From: Alphaproteobacteria bacterium
GTDB lineage: Bacteria; Pseudomonadota; Alphaproteobacteria; Reyranellales; Reyranellaceae
Length of the DNA stretch: 64,000 nucleotides
NCBI GenBank assembly: GCA_017308235.1
Contig: JAFKFL010000027.1
Coordinates: 124,001 to 188,000, forward strand
Direction: 5' to 3'
Shown here: one piece after another, positions 41,984 through 50,313 of the stretch
Layout of the letters: every line of letters begins with the position of its first letter
Numbering within the stretch: position 1 is the first letter of the stretch
Translations under genes and position numbers: made by a program
The notes under the pieces: generated by a model
Databases searched by the model: none
The model's input: only the letters and a program-made list of their open reading frames with translations
What the model was told of the DNA's origin: nothing

Positions 41984-43489
41984 ATGGCCATGCTCGACCA
42001 CCTCGCGCTGGGTTTCCAGGTCGCGTTCTCCCTGCAGAATTTGCTCTATGCCTTCATCGGCTGCATGGTCGGCACGCTGATCGGCGTGCTGCCGGGCATC
42101 GGGCCCGTGGCCACGATCGCCATGCTGCTGCCGATCACGTTCCATCTGCCGCCCACGGCAGCGCTCATCATGCTGGCAGGCATCTATTACGGCGCCGCGT
42201 ATGGCGGCTCGACGACGTCGATCCTGGTCAATCTGCCCGGCGAATCGTCTTCGGTGGTGACCTGTATCGACGGCTACCAGATGGCCCGTAAGGGACGCGC
42301 GGGGGCGGCGCTGTCGATTTCGGCGCTGGGCTCCTTCTTTGCTGGCACCGTCGGCACGATCATCATCGTGCTGTTCGCCGAACCCCTGACATTGATGGCG
42401 CAGAAGTTCGGGCCGTCCGACTATTGCTCGCTGATGGCGCTCGGCCTTGTCGCCGCCGTCGTCCTGGCGAGCGGCTCGGTCGTGAAGGCAATCGCCATGG
42501 TGTTCCTCGGCCTTTTGTTCGGACTGGTCGGCACCGACGTCAACACCGGCGCTCAGCGATTCACCTTTGACATCCCCGAACTCAGCGACGGCATCGATTT
42601 CGCGCCGATCGCCATGGGCCTGTTCGGCATCGCCGAGATCGTGGTCAACCTCGAACGACGGATGACGCGGTCCGGCGCGATCAAGGTATCGTCGCTGTGG
42701 CCCACTCGCGAGGAAATACGGCAGGCAATTCCCGCCGCCATCCGCGGGACCGGACTCGGCGCGATCCTCGGCGTACTGCCCGGCGGCGGCCCGACGCTGG
42801 CCGCATTCTCGTCCTATACGCTGGAGAAGAAGATCTCCCGGAACCCCGGGAAATTCGGCAAGGGTGCGGTAGAAGGCGTGGCGGCGCCCGAATCGGCGAA
42901 CAATGCGGCGGCACAGACATCGTTCATCCCGATGCTGACGCTTGGCATTCCGTCGAACGCGGTGATGGCCTTGATGGTCGGCGCGATGATCATCCAGGGC
43001 ATTCAGCCCGGCCCCGAGGTCATGACCAAGAAGCCGGATCTGTTCTGGGGCATGATCGCCTCGATGTGGATCGGCAATCTGATGCTGGTCATCATCAACC
43101 TGCCAATGATCGGCATGTGGGTGAAGCTGCTGACCGTGCCTTATCGCTTCCTGGCACCGGCGATCCTGCTGTTCTGCTCCATCGGTGCCTACAGTCTGGC
43201 GAACAGTACCTTCCACGTGTACCAAGTCGCGATCTTCGGCGTCATGGGTTACATCTTTTCGCGGCTCGGCTGCGAGGGCGCGCCATTCCTGCTGGGGCTG
43301 GTGCTCGGGCCGCAGATGGAGGAATATTTCCGACGCGCCATGCTGCTTTCGCGTGGCGATCCGTCGGTGTTCATTCAAAGGCCGATCAGCCTTGGCCTGT
43401 TGATCGCCACTGCCATCCTGCTTGTGCTCATGGCCCTGCCGAGCATCAAGCGGGCACGCGAGGAAGCGTTCCAGGAAGAAGAAGGCTGA
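41984..43489 (+). CDS. tctA: Tripartite tricarboxylate transporter large membrane subunit
   Basis: The 501-residue polytopic protein carries the TctA hallmark GVLPGIGPVATIAMLLPITF near residue 35 and a second Gly/Pro repeat GVLPGGGPTLAAFSSYTLEK near residue 265. YYGAAYGGSTTSILVNLPGE and PESANNAAAQTSFIPMLTLG are also present. It is the main transmembrane subunit for carboxylate import using the ion gradient. Starts at 41969, 41984 and 41990 are possible; 41984 fits the tctB stop best. It is the only TctA in the window. Confidence 0.94.
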   Translation: MAMLDHLALGFQVAFSLQNLLYAFIGCMVGTLIGVLPGIGPVATIAMLLPITFHLPPTAALIMLAGIYYGAAYGGSTTSILVNLPGESSSVVTCIDGYQMARKGRAGAALSISALGSFFAGTVGTIIIVLFAEPLTLMAQKFGPSDYCSLMALGLVAAVVLASGSVVKAIAMVFLGLLFGLVGTDVNTGAQRFTFDIPELSDGIDFAPIAMGLFGIAEIVVNLERRMTRSGAIKVSSLWPTREEIRQAIPAAIRGTGLGAILGVLPGGGPTLAAFSSYTLEKKISRNPGKFGKGAVEGVAAPESANNAAAQTSFIPMLTLGIPSNAVMALMVGAMIIQGIQPGPEVMTKKPDLFWGMIASMWIGNLMLVIINLPMIGMWVKLLTVPYRFLAPAILLFCSIGAYSLANSTFHVYQVAIFGVMGYIFSRLGCEGAPFLLGLVLGPQMEEYFRRAMLLSRGDPSVFIQRPISLGLLIATAILLVLMALPSIKRAREEAFQEEEG

Positions 43490-43509
43490 TCCGCGGAAGG
43501 AGTATTGCC

Positions 43510-44478
43510 ATGTCCGACCTGCCCAAGCGCGTGACCATCAACGAGGAAGGCCCCCGCGAAGGCTTCCAGTCGGAAAAGAAGATGATCCCGGTCGCCGACA
43601 AGGTCCGCCTGATCGAGGCTTTGGCGGAAACCGGGCTCAAGCACATCGCCTGCGTCTCCTACGTCAATCCCAAGCGCGTGCCGACCATGGCCGACGCAGA
43701 GGAAGTGGCTGATGCGATCCATCGCAAGCCCGGCATCCACTACAGTGCGCTCTATCTCAACCAGCAGGGGCTGGAGCGCGCGCTGCGCGGGCCGCTCGAT
43801 GTCGAAGGCAGCGTGCGCATCACCGCCTCGGAGACCTTCTCGCGCAAGAACATCGGCAAGTCGGTGGCCGACTCGCTGATCGAGCAGCGCATGTCGCTCA
43901 AGACCTTCAAAGACCGTGGCATGCCTGTGAGTTGGGGCGTCGTGCTGGGTGCCTTCGGCTGCAACTACGAAGGCGAGCTCTCAACCGAGCTGATCCTGCA
44001 GCGCTGCCAGCAGATCCTCGATGAAGCTGAGCTGGCCGGCTTCAAGCTGAAAGGCGTGAAGCTCACCGATGCCATGGGCTGGGCAACGCCGAAATCTGTC
44101 GAGCGCCTGATCGACGCTGTCCGCAACAAGTGGCCGGAGCTCGAGGTCTCGCTGCACCTGCACGACACGCGCGGCACCGGCCTGCCTGCGGCCTATGCCG
44201 GTTTGCGGCTGGGCGTCACCGATTTCGATGCCTCGATCGCCGGCCTTGGCGGTTGCCCGTTCGCGGCCACTGACGGCGCCGCCGGTAACATCTGCACCGA
44301 GGACTTCGCCTTCATGTGCGAGGAGATGGGGATCGAGACCGGTCTCGACATCGAGCATCTGATCGAGGTGGCGAAGGTTGCCGAGGAGGTCGTCGGCCGC
44401 CCCCTGCCCGGCCATGTGATGCGTGGCGGCACGCTCAAAGCCGCCAAGCAGCGGGCGACGCAGAAGGCCGCGGCGTGA
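43510..44478 (+). CDS. HMG-CoA lyase-like enzyme with altered active site
   Basis: The 322-residue TIM-barrel lyase of the HMGL family has Arg16 in GPREG, His216 and His218 (HLHDTRG, metal ligands), Cys249 in GLGGCPFA and Asn260. Two residues that are Asp and Glu in classical HMG-CoA lyase are Glu17 and Ala47 here (IACVSYVNPKRVP instead of IE-ATSFVSPKWVP). It probably splits a tertiary hydroxyacyl-CoA other than HMG-CoA, for example a citramalyl-CoA-like thioester. The ATG at 43510 is chosen over a much longer open frame. Confidence 0.85.
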   Translation: MSDLPKRVTINEEGPREGFQSEKKMIPVADKVRLIEALAETGLKHIACVSYVNPKRVPTMADAEEVADAIHRKPGIHYSALYLNQQGLERALRGPLDVEGSVRITASETFSRKNIGKSVADSLIEQRMSLKTFKDRGMPVSWGVVLGAFGCNYEGELSTELILQRCQQILDEAELAGFKLKGVKLTDAMGWATPKSVERLIDAVRNKWPELEVSLHLHDTRGTGLPAAYAGLRLGVTDFDASIAGLGGCPFAATDGAAGNICTEDFAFMCEEMGIETGLDIEHLIEVAKVAEEVVGRPLPGHVMRGGTLKAAKQRATQKAAA

Positions 44479-44831
44479 ACGCCGAGACAGCCGCAGGCCT
44501 CGCCCGCGATTCGACCTACATCGACGTCGCTGGCTTGCCCTGGATGCCGACGCGTTTTCCCGGCATCGAGTCCAAGATGCTGATGGAAGACAAGGCGACT
44601 GGCCTGTCGACCGTGCTGATGCGCTGGGCACCTGGCGCACGCCTGCCGCAGCACGAGCATGTCGCCATCGAGCAGAGCTATATCCTTCAGGGGTCTCTTG
44701 CCGACCGCGACGGCGTCTGCACCGCCGGCAACTATGTCTGGCGCCGCGCCGGCAGCCGGCACGATGCCTGGACCGACGAGGGCTGCCTCGTGCTGGCGTT
44801 CTTCCTGAAGCCGAATACGTTCTTCGATTGA
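44475..44831 (+). CDS. Cupin-domain protein (ChrR-like)
   Basis: The 118-residue single cupin has a metal-binding QHEHVAIEQSYILQGSL motif and GNYVWRRAGSRHDAW. It overlaps the lyase stop by 4 bp with GTG (GTGA), so translation is coupled. Single cupins of this type include sugar or acid isomerases, dioxygenases and metal sensors; a role as an accessory enzyme for the imported acid is likely but unspecified. The GTG start at 44475 fits the domain boundary. Confidence 0.8.
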   Translation: MNAETAAGLARDSTYIDVAGLPWMPTRFPGIESKMLMEDKATGLSTVLMRWAPGARLPQHEHVAIEQSYILQGSLADRDGVCTAGNYVWRRAGSRHDAWTDEGCLVLAFFLKPNTFFD

Positions 44832-44846
44832 TTTTCTGACGAGAGG

Positions 44847-46034
44847 ATGATGCCAGGCGTTCTGGAGGGAATACGCGTTCTCGACTTCGGCCGGTACATC
44901 GCCGGTCCCTTTTGCGGCACCATGCTGGGCGACCTCGGTGCCGAGGTGATCCGCATCGAGAAGCTCGACGGCAGCGAGGACCGCTGGGTGGCGCCGGTCA
45001 CACAAAGCGGCGAAGGCGCCATGTTCCTCCAGATGGGCCGCAACAAGCTCGGCCTCACGCTGAACCCGGTGAAGCCTGCCGGGCGCGAGATCGTGAAGAA
45101 GCTGGCCGCCGTTTCCGACGTGGTGATCGCCAACCTGCCCTACGAAGACCTGCGGAAGATGGGGATCGACTACGAGTCCATCTCGGCAATCAATCCGCGC
45201 ATCATCCTTGCCACCAATTCGACCTTTGGCTCGGAGGGCCCCTACGCCACGCGCGTCGGCTTCGACACGATCGGCCAGGCGATGTCCGGCGCCATGTTTC
45301 TTTCGGGCGACGGCAAGGTACCGACGCGCGCCAATACCCCCTACGTCGATTTCAGCTCGGCCCTGCTGTCGACCGTGGGTGTGCTCGCCGCCTTGATGGA
45401 TCGCGCCAAGACCGGCAAGGGACAAAAGGTCGAGACGGCGCTCCTGCGCACGGCGATCAACATCGCCAACGGGCACCTGATCGAGCAGGCGATGCTCAAC
45501 CTCAACCGGGTCGCCACGCTCAACCGCGGGTTCGCCGCGGGCCCCTCGGACACGTTCAAGTGCAAGGATGGCTGGATCTATGCCATGACCATCGGCCAGC
45601 CATTGTTCGTGCGCTGGTGCAAGCTGATGGGTGACGAGAGCCTTGCCAAGGACCCGCGCTTCAAGGACGACCTGGCGCGCGGCGACAATGGCGAGGCGCT
45701 ATCGGCGATCATGCAGAAATGGTGCGAAGGACATACGGTTACCGAAGCGCTGGCAACTTTAGAGGCCAATCGCATCCCGGCGGGCGCCGTCTACACCCCG
45801 CAGCAGGCGCTCGATGACCCGCACGTCCAGCAGGCCGGCTTCTTCCATCAGATGGAGTTCCCCGGCGCCTCCAAGCCGGTACCGGTGCTGCAGGAGCCGG
45901 TGAAGCTCTCGCGCACACCGCTCACGATCCGGACGCGCGCACCCAAGCTCGGCGAGCATACCGACCAAATCTTGCAGGAGCTGGGCTACGCGCCAGCCGA
46001 CATCGAGAAGCTGCGCGCCGATCGGGTCGTCTAG
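44847..46034 (+). CDS. Class III CoA-transferase (CaiB/BaiF family)
   Basis: The 395-residue protein has VLDFGRYIAGPFCGTMLGDL (CoA-binding Rossmann part), NKLGLTLNPVKPAGREI and GFDTIGQAMSGAMF with the conserved Asp of family III transferases. It transfers CoA from a donor such as succinyl-CoA to a carboxylic acid. In this operon it would activate the acid imported by TctABC before the HMGL-like lyase cleaves it. GAGAGG precedes the ATG at 44847; ATG 44850 is equally close. Confidence 0.92.
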   Translation: MMPGVLEGIRVLDFGRYIAGPFCGTMLGDLGAEVIRIEKLDGSEDRWVAPVTQSGEGAMFLQMGRNKLGLTLNPVKPAGREIVKKLAAVSDVVIANLPYEDLRKMGIDYESISAINPRIILATNSTFGSEGPYATRVGFDTIGQAMSGAMFLSGDGKVPTRANTPYVDFSSALLSTVGVLAALMDRAKTGKGQKVETALLRTAINIANGHLIEQAMLNLNRVATLNRGFAAGPSDTFKCKDGWIYAMTIGQPLFVRWCKLMGDESLAKDPRFKDDLARGDNGEALSAIMQKWCEGHTVTEALATLEANRIPAGAVYTPQQALDDPHVQQAGFFHQMEFPGASKPVPVLQEPVKLSRTPLTIRTRAPKLGEHTDQILQELGYAPADIEKLRADRVV

Positions 46035-46036
46035 GA

Positions 46037-46420
46037 ATGTCGCCTGCGGATCGCTTCGCCGCCCTGCCGGATCTGCTGTCGGGTGATCCTGATCTGCGGC
46101 GCCGCGGCCGTTGGCTCTCCGTCGACTGTCGGGTGGATATCGGCGCCGAACCGTTCTTCCTGTCGATCAGCGACGGCGCCCTGGCCGCGCTCGATCGGGG
46201 GCCGCAGCTGATGCGCTCCACCGCTTTCACCTTCCGTGCCACGGACGACGCCTGGACCCGATACTGGGCGACGATTCCCGAACCGGGCTGGCACGACCTG
46301 TTCGCCTTGACCAAGCGCGGCGCGGCATCCCTGGAGGGCGACCTGCGGCCATTGCTGCAGAATCTGCAGTACTTCAAGGACCTGCTGGCGCTGCCACGCC
46401 AATCGGCAACGGGTACCTGA
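46037..46420 (+). CDS. Hypothetical protein, possibly SCP2-like
   Basis: The 127-residue protein starts 2 bp after the CoA-transferase stop. It shows STAFTFRATDDAWTRYWATI followed by EGDLRPLLQNLQYFKDLL, which recalls the lipid-binding SCP2 fold in order (beta-sheet, then a hydrophobic C-terminal helix). Similarity is weak, so the family is not certain. It has no signal peptide. Its position between a CoA-transferase and a hydrolase suggests a carrier or substrate-binding role. Confidence 0.6.
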   Translation: MSPADRFAALPDLLSGDPDLRRRGRWLSVDCRVDIGAEPFFLSISDGALAALDRGPQLMRSTAFTFRATDDAWTRYWATIPEPGWHDLFALTKRGAASLEGDLRPLLQNLQYFKDLLALPRQSATGT

Positions 46421-46421
46421 C

Positions 46422-47267
46422 ATGGCCCCGAAGCTCGATCCCATGGTCGGTCGCTACGTACGGGCGGAGATCGACGGTGTCCCTCACCGCCTCTACTTCG
46501 AGGAGGCTGGCCAGGGCATCCCATTGGTCTGCCTGCACACCGCCGGCGCCGACAACCGGCAATATCGCCATCTGCTCGCCGATCCAGAGATCACCCGGCG
46601 TTTCCGCGTCCTTGCTTTCGACCTGCCCTGGCACGGCAAGTCGACACCGCCAGACGGCTGGGAGCGCGGCGAGTATCGACTCACGACCGAGAGCTACACC
46701 GCCGCGATCCGCGCCTTTTGCCGGGCGATGGAGCTCGACAAGCCCGTCGTCATGGGCTGCTCGATCGGTGGGCGCATCGTACTCAATCTCGCCATTGCTC
46801 ATGCCGCCCAGTTCCGCGCCCTGATCGCGCTCGAAGCCGCCGACTTCCAGCAGCCCTGGTACGACACGGCATGGCTGCATCGGCCGGATGTTCACGGTGG
46901 CGAGGTCTGCGCCGGGCTCGTGTCGGGCCTGATCGCGCCGCAAAGCCCGCCTGTCCATCGTCACGAGACACTCTGGATGTACATGCAGGGCGGGCCCGGC
47001 GTGTTCAAAGGCGATCTCTACTTCTATCGGGTCGACGGCGATCTGCGCGAGAAAGTGAAATCCATCGATACCAAGGTCTGCCCGCTTTACCTGCTGACTG
47101 GTGAGTACGACTTCTCCTGCACGCCCGACGATACATTGCGCACGGCCCGGCAGATCCCGGGTGTCGAGGTGCAGATCATGAAGGACGTCGGCCACTTCCC
47201 CATGAGCGAGCACCCAGCCAAGTTCCGCGAATACATCCTGCCGGTGCTGGCGAAGATCGCCGGCTAG
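46422..47267 (+). CDS. Alpha/beta hydrolase
   Basis: The 281-residue alpha/beta hydrolase has IPLVCLHTAGADNRQY (oxyanion region), AFDLPWHGKSTPP, the nucleophile elbow VVMGCSIGGRIV and a C-terminal VGHFPMSEHPAKF with the catalytic His. It starts 1 bp after the small unknown gene and closes the plus-strand operon. It may release the product acid from an ester or thioester, or convert a lactone substrate. Its last 4 bp overlap the converging DUF3237 gene. Confidence 0.88.
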   Translation: MAPKLDPMVGRYVRAEIDGVPHRLYFEEAGQGIPLVCLHTAGADNRQYRHLLADPEITRRFRVLAFDLPWHGKSTPPDGWERGEYRLTTESYTAAIRAFCRAMELDKPVVMGCSIGGRIVLNLAIAHAAQFRALIALEAADFQQPWYDTAWLHRPDVHGGEVCAGLVSGLIAPQSPPVHRHETLWMYMQGGPGVFKGDLYFYRVDGDLREKVKSIDTKVCPLYLLTGEYDFSCTPDDTLRTARQIPGVEVQIMKDVGHFPMSEHPAKFREYILPVLAKIAG

Positions 47268-47734
47268 AGGATCTGGAAGACTTCGTAGACCGGCCCCGAG
47301 GGGTCTCGCCGGCCTGTCGCCACGCAGACGATGCGGTTGAGGAAGCGATACTTTTCCGACGCTGTTTCGAACCACGGCGTGGTGCGGAAATAATATTGGC
47401 TGGGATCGACCTTCTCGCCCTTGTTGAGCTGCTCGATCACCCACGCCGGCCCATGACGCATGCCGCGATAGTTCATGTAGACCAGATGGTCGTCGTGCGT
47501 CTTCAGCGTGAGTCGCACGTCGAGCATCAAAATGCCATCGCGCCGCTGCAGCAACCAATCGCCGCCCGGCGACGGCAGCACAATCCCCTTGAGTTCCTCG
47601 CCTTCGAAGTGTCCGCCCCTTACTGCCGCAATGCGCCGGCGACCATAGGGTGTCTCGCCAACGTCCGTGAAGGTCGGGTCGACCTCTAGAGCAAGCGTGA
47701 ACAAGTGGGCGGAAAGAAGTGTGGATTCGGTCAC
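47264..47734 (-). CDS. DUF3237 domain-containing protein
   Basis: The 156-residue protein has the DUF3237 pattern TPYGRRRIAAVRGGHFEGEE, DWLLQRRDGILMLDVRLTL, MNYRGMRHGP and YYFRTTPWFETASEKYRFLN. The fold is a lipocalin-like beta barrel; the function is unknown. GTG start at 47734. It begins 7 bp after the acyl-CoA synthetase stop, so it is the last gene of the nadE-DUF3775-rhodanese-synthetase run. Confidence 0.9.
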   Translation of the reverse strand: MTESTLLSAHLFTLALEVDPTFTDVGETPYGRRRIAAVRGGHFEGEELKGIVLPSPGGDWLLQRRDGILMLDVRLTLKTHDDHLVYMNYRGMRHGPAWVIEQLNKGEKVDPSQYYFRTTPWFETASEKYRFLNRIVCVATGRRDPSGPVYEVFQIL

Positions 47735-47741
47735 GGTGTCC

Positions 47742-49358
47742 TCAGATTCTTGCGCTGCGGCCAGCCCAGTAGGGTTCGCGCAGTTCGCGCTTCATGATCT
47801 TGCCGATGGTGCTGCGCGGAAGGTGATCGCGGAATTCGACGGCCACCAGACGCTGGGTCTTGCTGAGCTGGTCGTTGGTCCAGGTTTTCACCTCGTCCTC
47901 CGTAGCACCAGCGCCGTCACGGCGCACGCAGAGCGCGATCGGCGATTCTCCCCATTGCTCGCTCGGAATGCCAATCACCGCGACATCGATGATGTCCGGG
48001 TGCTTGAGCAGCAGGACCTCGATATCGGCAGCATAGATGTTGAACCCGCCTGAAATGATCATGTCCTTCTTGCGGTCGAGCAGGATGACGAAGCCGTCTT
48101 CGTCGATCCGGCCCATGTCTCCGGACTTGAAGAACAGGTGCCCGTCCTTGTCGTGCCAGAAGAGATCGCGCGTCTTATCGGCCTGCTTGTAGTAGCCCTT
48201 CATCATGAGCGGAGCGCGGCCAGCGAGCTCACCCACCTCACCTTGCGGCAACGCCCTGCCCTGCTCGTCGAGCACCACGATCTCGCTGCCGAGGCCGGGC
48301 TTGCCCACGGTGTGCAGCTTGTCGGGATGGAGATTGGCCTCGAGCGTGCAGCTTCCACCACCCTCGGTCAGGCCATAGATCTCGATCAGACGCCCCGGCC
48401 AACGCTTCAGGCAATCGGCCTTCACTTGGGCACGCAACGGCGCACTAGTCGAAAGCTTGGCTTTGAATGAGCTGAGGTCGTACTTGTCGAAATCGGGATG
48501 CGCGAGGAGGCGCTGGTATTGCACCGGCACCAGCATGGCATGTGTGACGCGCTCGCGCTGGGCGATCTTCAGGAACGTCGCCACGTCGAACTTCGGCATC
48601 AGGATCGTCATGCCGCCAAGGCCGATCGTGGCCAGCACGGCCACGAGCGTGGTGTTGGAATAGAGCGGCGTTGAGGCAAGCGAGATCGTGTCGGGGTCGT
48701 AGTCGAAGGCCTGGAATCGCACGGCGAGGATATCCCGCATCGCGTGACTGTGCAGGATTCCCTTCGGCAGGCCGGTCGTACCGGAACTGTAGATGATATT
48801 GAAATCGTCCAGCGGGCCAATCGGCAGATCGAACGCGATCTCACTGGCCGGCGCCAGCCAACGCTCGAAGTCGTGCCAGCCGGCTCGGTCGAAGTCGTAG
48901 GCGATGCGACCACCCGGAACGAGCTTGCCGAGCCGCTCCTCATAAGGCTCGACGAGCGAGCGATACTGGTCGGAAAGGAAGAGGACCTTGGCATCGCAAT
49001 CGTCCAGCATCTTCTCGAGTGCATCCGCAGCCGCCATGGTCGACAGGGGTACGACACACGCGCCCGCCCGCAAGCCGCCCATGAAGGTCTCGAGATACTC
49101 GATCGAATTGGCAGCCAGGATCGCGATCTTGTCGCCCTTGCCGATGCCCATGCCGGCAAGCCTACGCGCCACCTTGTTGATGCGCCGGTCGAAGTCGTGC
49201 CAGCTCCTCGTCTCCTTGCCGCATTTCGCTGCCGCCTTGCCGGGAAACCGCTTGGCGTTTTGCGCGACCCGAATCGGGATCGACACGAAGTCCGGAAACT
49301 CTTCGACCGTCGGCTGCGGGACGAGCAAGTCGGGCGGGGCTGGCTGATCCGGGCTCAT
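47742..49358 (-). CDS. AMP-dependent acyl-CoA synthetase
   Basis: The 538-residue ANL enzyme has the P-loop IYSSGTTGLPKGILHSHA, YGLTEGGGSCTLEAN, SGDMGRIDEDGFVILLDRKK and the C-terminal LPRSTIGKIMKRELR with the adenylation Lys. It forms acyl-CoA from a carboxylic acid. The ATG at 49358 lies 8 bp after the rhodanese stop but has a poor ribosome site; TTG at 49382 with GAGAAGG upstream, overlapping rhodanese, is an alternative. The substrate is unknown. Confidence 0.88.
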   Translation of the reverse strand: MSPDQPAPPDLLVPQPTVEEFPDFVSIPIRVAQNAKRFPGKAAAKCGKETRSWHDFDRRINKVARRLAGMGIGKGDKIAILAANSIEYLETFMGGLRAGACVVPLSTMAAADALEKMLDDCDAKVLFLSDQYRSLVEPYEERLGKLVPGGRIAYDFDRAGWHDFERWLAPASEIAFDLPIGPLDDFNIIYSSGTTGLPKGILHSHAMRDILAVRFQAFDYDPDTISLASTPLYSNTTLVAVLATIGLGGMTILMPKFDVATFLKIAQRERVTHAMLVPVQYQRLLAHPDFDKYDLSSFKAKLSTSAPLRAQVKADCLKRWPGRLIEIYGLTEGGGSCTLEANLHPDKLHTVGKPGLGSEIVVLDEQGRALPQGEVGELAGRAPLMMKGYYKQADKTRDLFWHDKDGHLFFKSGDMGRIDEDGFVILLDRKKDMIISGGFNIYAADIEVLLLKHPDIIDVAVIGIPSEQWGESPIALCVRRDGAGATEDEVKTWTNDQLSKTQRLVAVEFRDHLPRSTIGKIMKRELREPYWAGRSARI

Positions 49359-49365
49359 GGAACGG

Positions 49366-49773
49366 CTATCGCTTGGGCTCAACCTTCTCGATCGGACCGC
49401 CCGCCTTTTTCCAGGCTCCGAGACCGCCTTCGAGATGGGCGACCGGCATCAGTCCCATATCCTGCGCCGTCTTGGTCGCAAGCGCCGACCGCCAGGCGCC
49501 GGCGCAGAAGAAAACGAATTTGTTGCCGGTCTGGAAATAGTCCTTGGCGTAGGGACTCGCGGGATCGATCCACATCTCGAGCATGCCGCGCGTCACATTG
49601 ATGGCGCCGGGAATGGTGCCCTCACGCCAGAGTTCGCGCGGATCGCGGATGTCGATGAACGTGACGCCGGATTGTCCCACGAGCTTGATGGCCTCGGCGA
49701 CCGACACCGTTTCTATGTCGCGATTGGCCTCGTCGACCATCTGCTGAACGGTCTTCTTGATCTTGAGCGGCAT
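49366..49773 (-). CDS. Single-domain rhodanese-like sulfurtransferase
   Basis: The 135-residue protein has FIDIRDPRELWREGTIPGAI, the active-site CAGAWRSALAT loop (Cys followed by AGAWRS), and LEGGLGAWKKAGGP. The catalytic Cys is present, so persulfide transfer is possible. ATG 49773 gives GGAGG at suitable spacing; ATG 49779 would be almost on top of it. It lies between DUF3775 and the acyl-CoA synthetase. Confidence 0.9.
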   Translation of the reverse strand: MPLKIKKTVQQMVDEANRDIETVSVAEAIKLVGQSGVTFIDIRDPRELWREGTIPGAINVTRGMLEMWIDPASPYAKDYFQTGNKFVFFCAGAWRSALATKTAQDMGLMPVAHLEGGLGAWKKAGGPIEKVEPKR

Positions 49774-49845
49774 GGGCATTCCTCCAGACCCGATGCCTCT
49801 TTGTACTTTCAGAACGGAAGGCGAGGAAGCCCTGCTGCGCAAGAG

Positions 49846-50256
49846 TCAAAGACGACCGGTTTCGAATTCCGCACACGAAAATCCAAATTGCGTCAGACCT
49901 TCCTCGAGGTAGTCGCTCGCCAGCGGCTGACCGAGCAGATAGGCCGCCGTCTGATCGATATATTCGCGCTGCGCTTCGTTGTGCAGCGCTTCCCATTCAT
50001 CGATGTCGCGGTCGCCTCGGCCAAGCTGCATCAGCGCAACGAGATCGGCCTGCTCGTCGTCTGGCATCGTCTCTATAGCTCCCTGGATTTCCTGGACGAC
50101 CGGATTGTCGGCGTAGTCCTCGAGGACGGACACCGTCCTGTCGTCAGACTCATTCGACGCGTTGCCAGGATCGGTTGCCACATCCTGCACGTCGAATTCG
50201 CGCATCTTGATGATCAGGTAGCAAACCTGTTCGGACGAGACGGAAAGGGTCGGCAT
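49846..50256 (-). CDS. DUF3775 domain-containing protein
   Basis: The 136-residue acidic protein has SVLEDYADNPVVQEIQGAIE, LVALMQLGRGDRDIDEWEAL and AYLLGQPLASDYLEEGLTQF, the pattern of DUF3775. The function is unknown and no catalytic residues are evident. GGAGGAGGG precedes the ATG. It follows nadE by 57 bp on the minus strand and precedes the rhodanese gene. Confidence 0.85.
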   Translation of the reverse strand: MPTLSVSSEQVCYLIIKMREFDVQDVATDPGNASNESDDRTVSVLEDYADNPVVQEIQGAIETMPDDEQADLVALMQLGRGDRDIDEWEALHNEAQREYIDQTAAYLLGQPLASDYLEEGLTQFGFSCAEFETGRL

Positions 50257-50313
50257 GGTATCCCTCCTCCTCCAGATCGACCGAAGGCCGGAGGAACGGC
50301 TGCCGACCGACGG

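Noticed and set aside
41957..43378. 473-codon minus-strand frame opposite tctA
   Set aside because: tctA has unmistakable motifs on the other strand; the antisense frame is low-complexity Arg/Asp/Gln sequence.
42697..43509. Long in-frame extension of the HMGL-like gene upstream of 43510
   Set aside because: It lies inside tctA in another frame; family similarity begins at the ATG at 43510.
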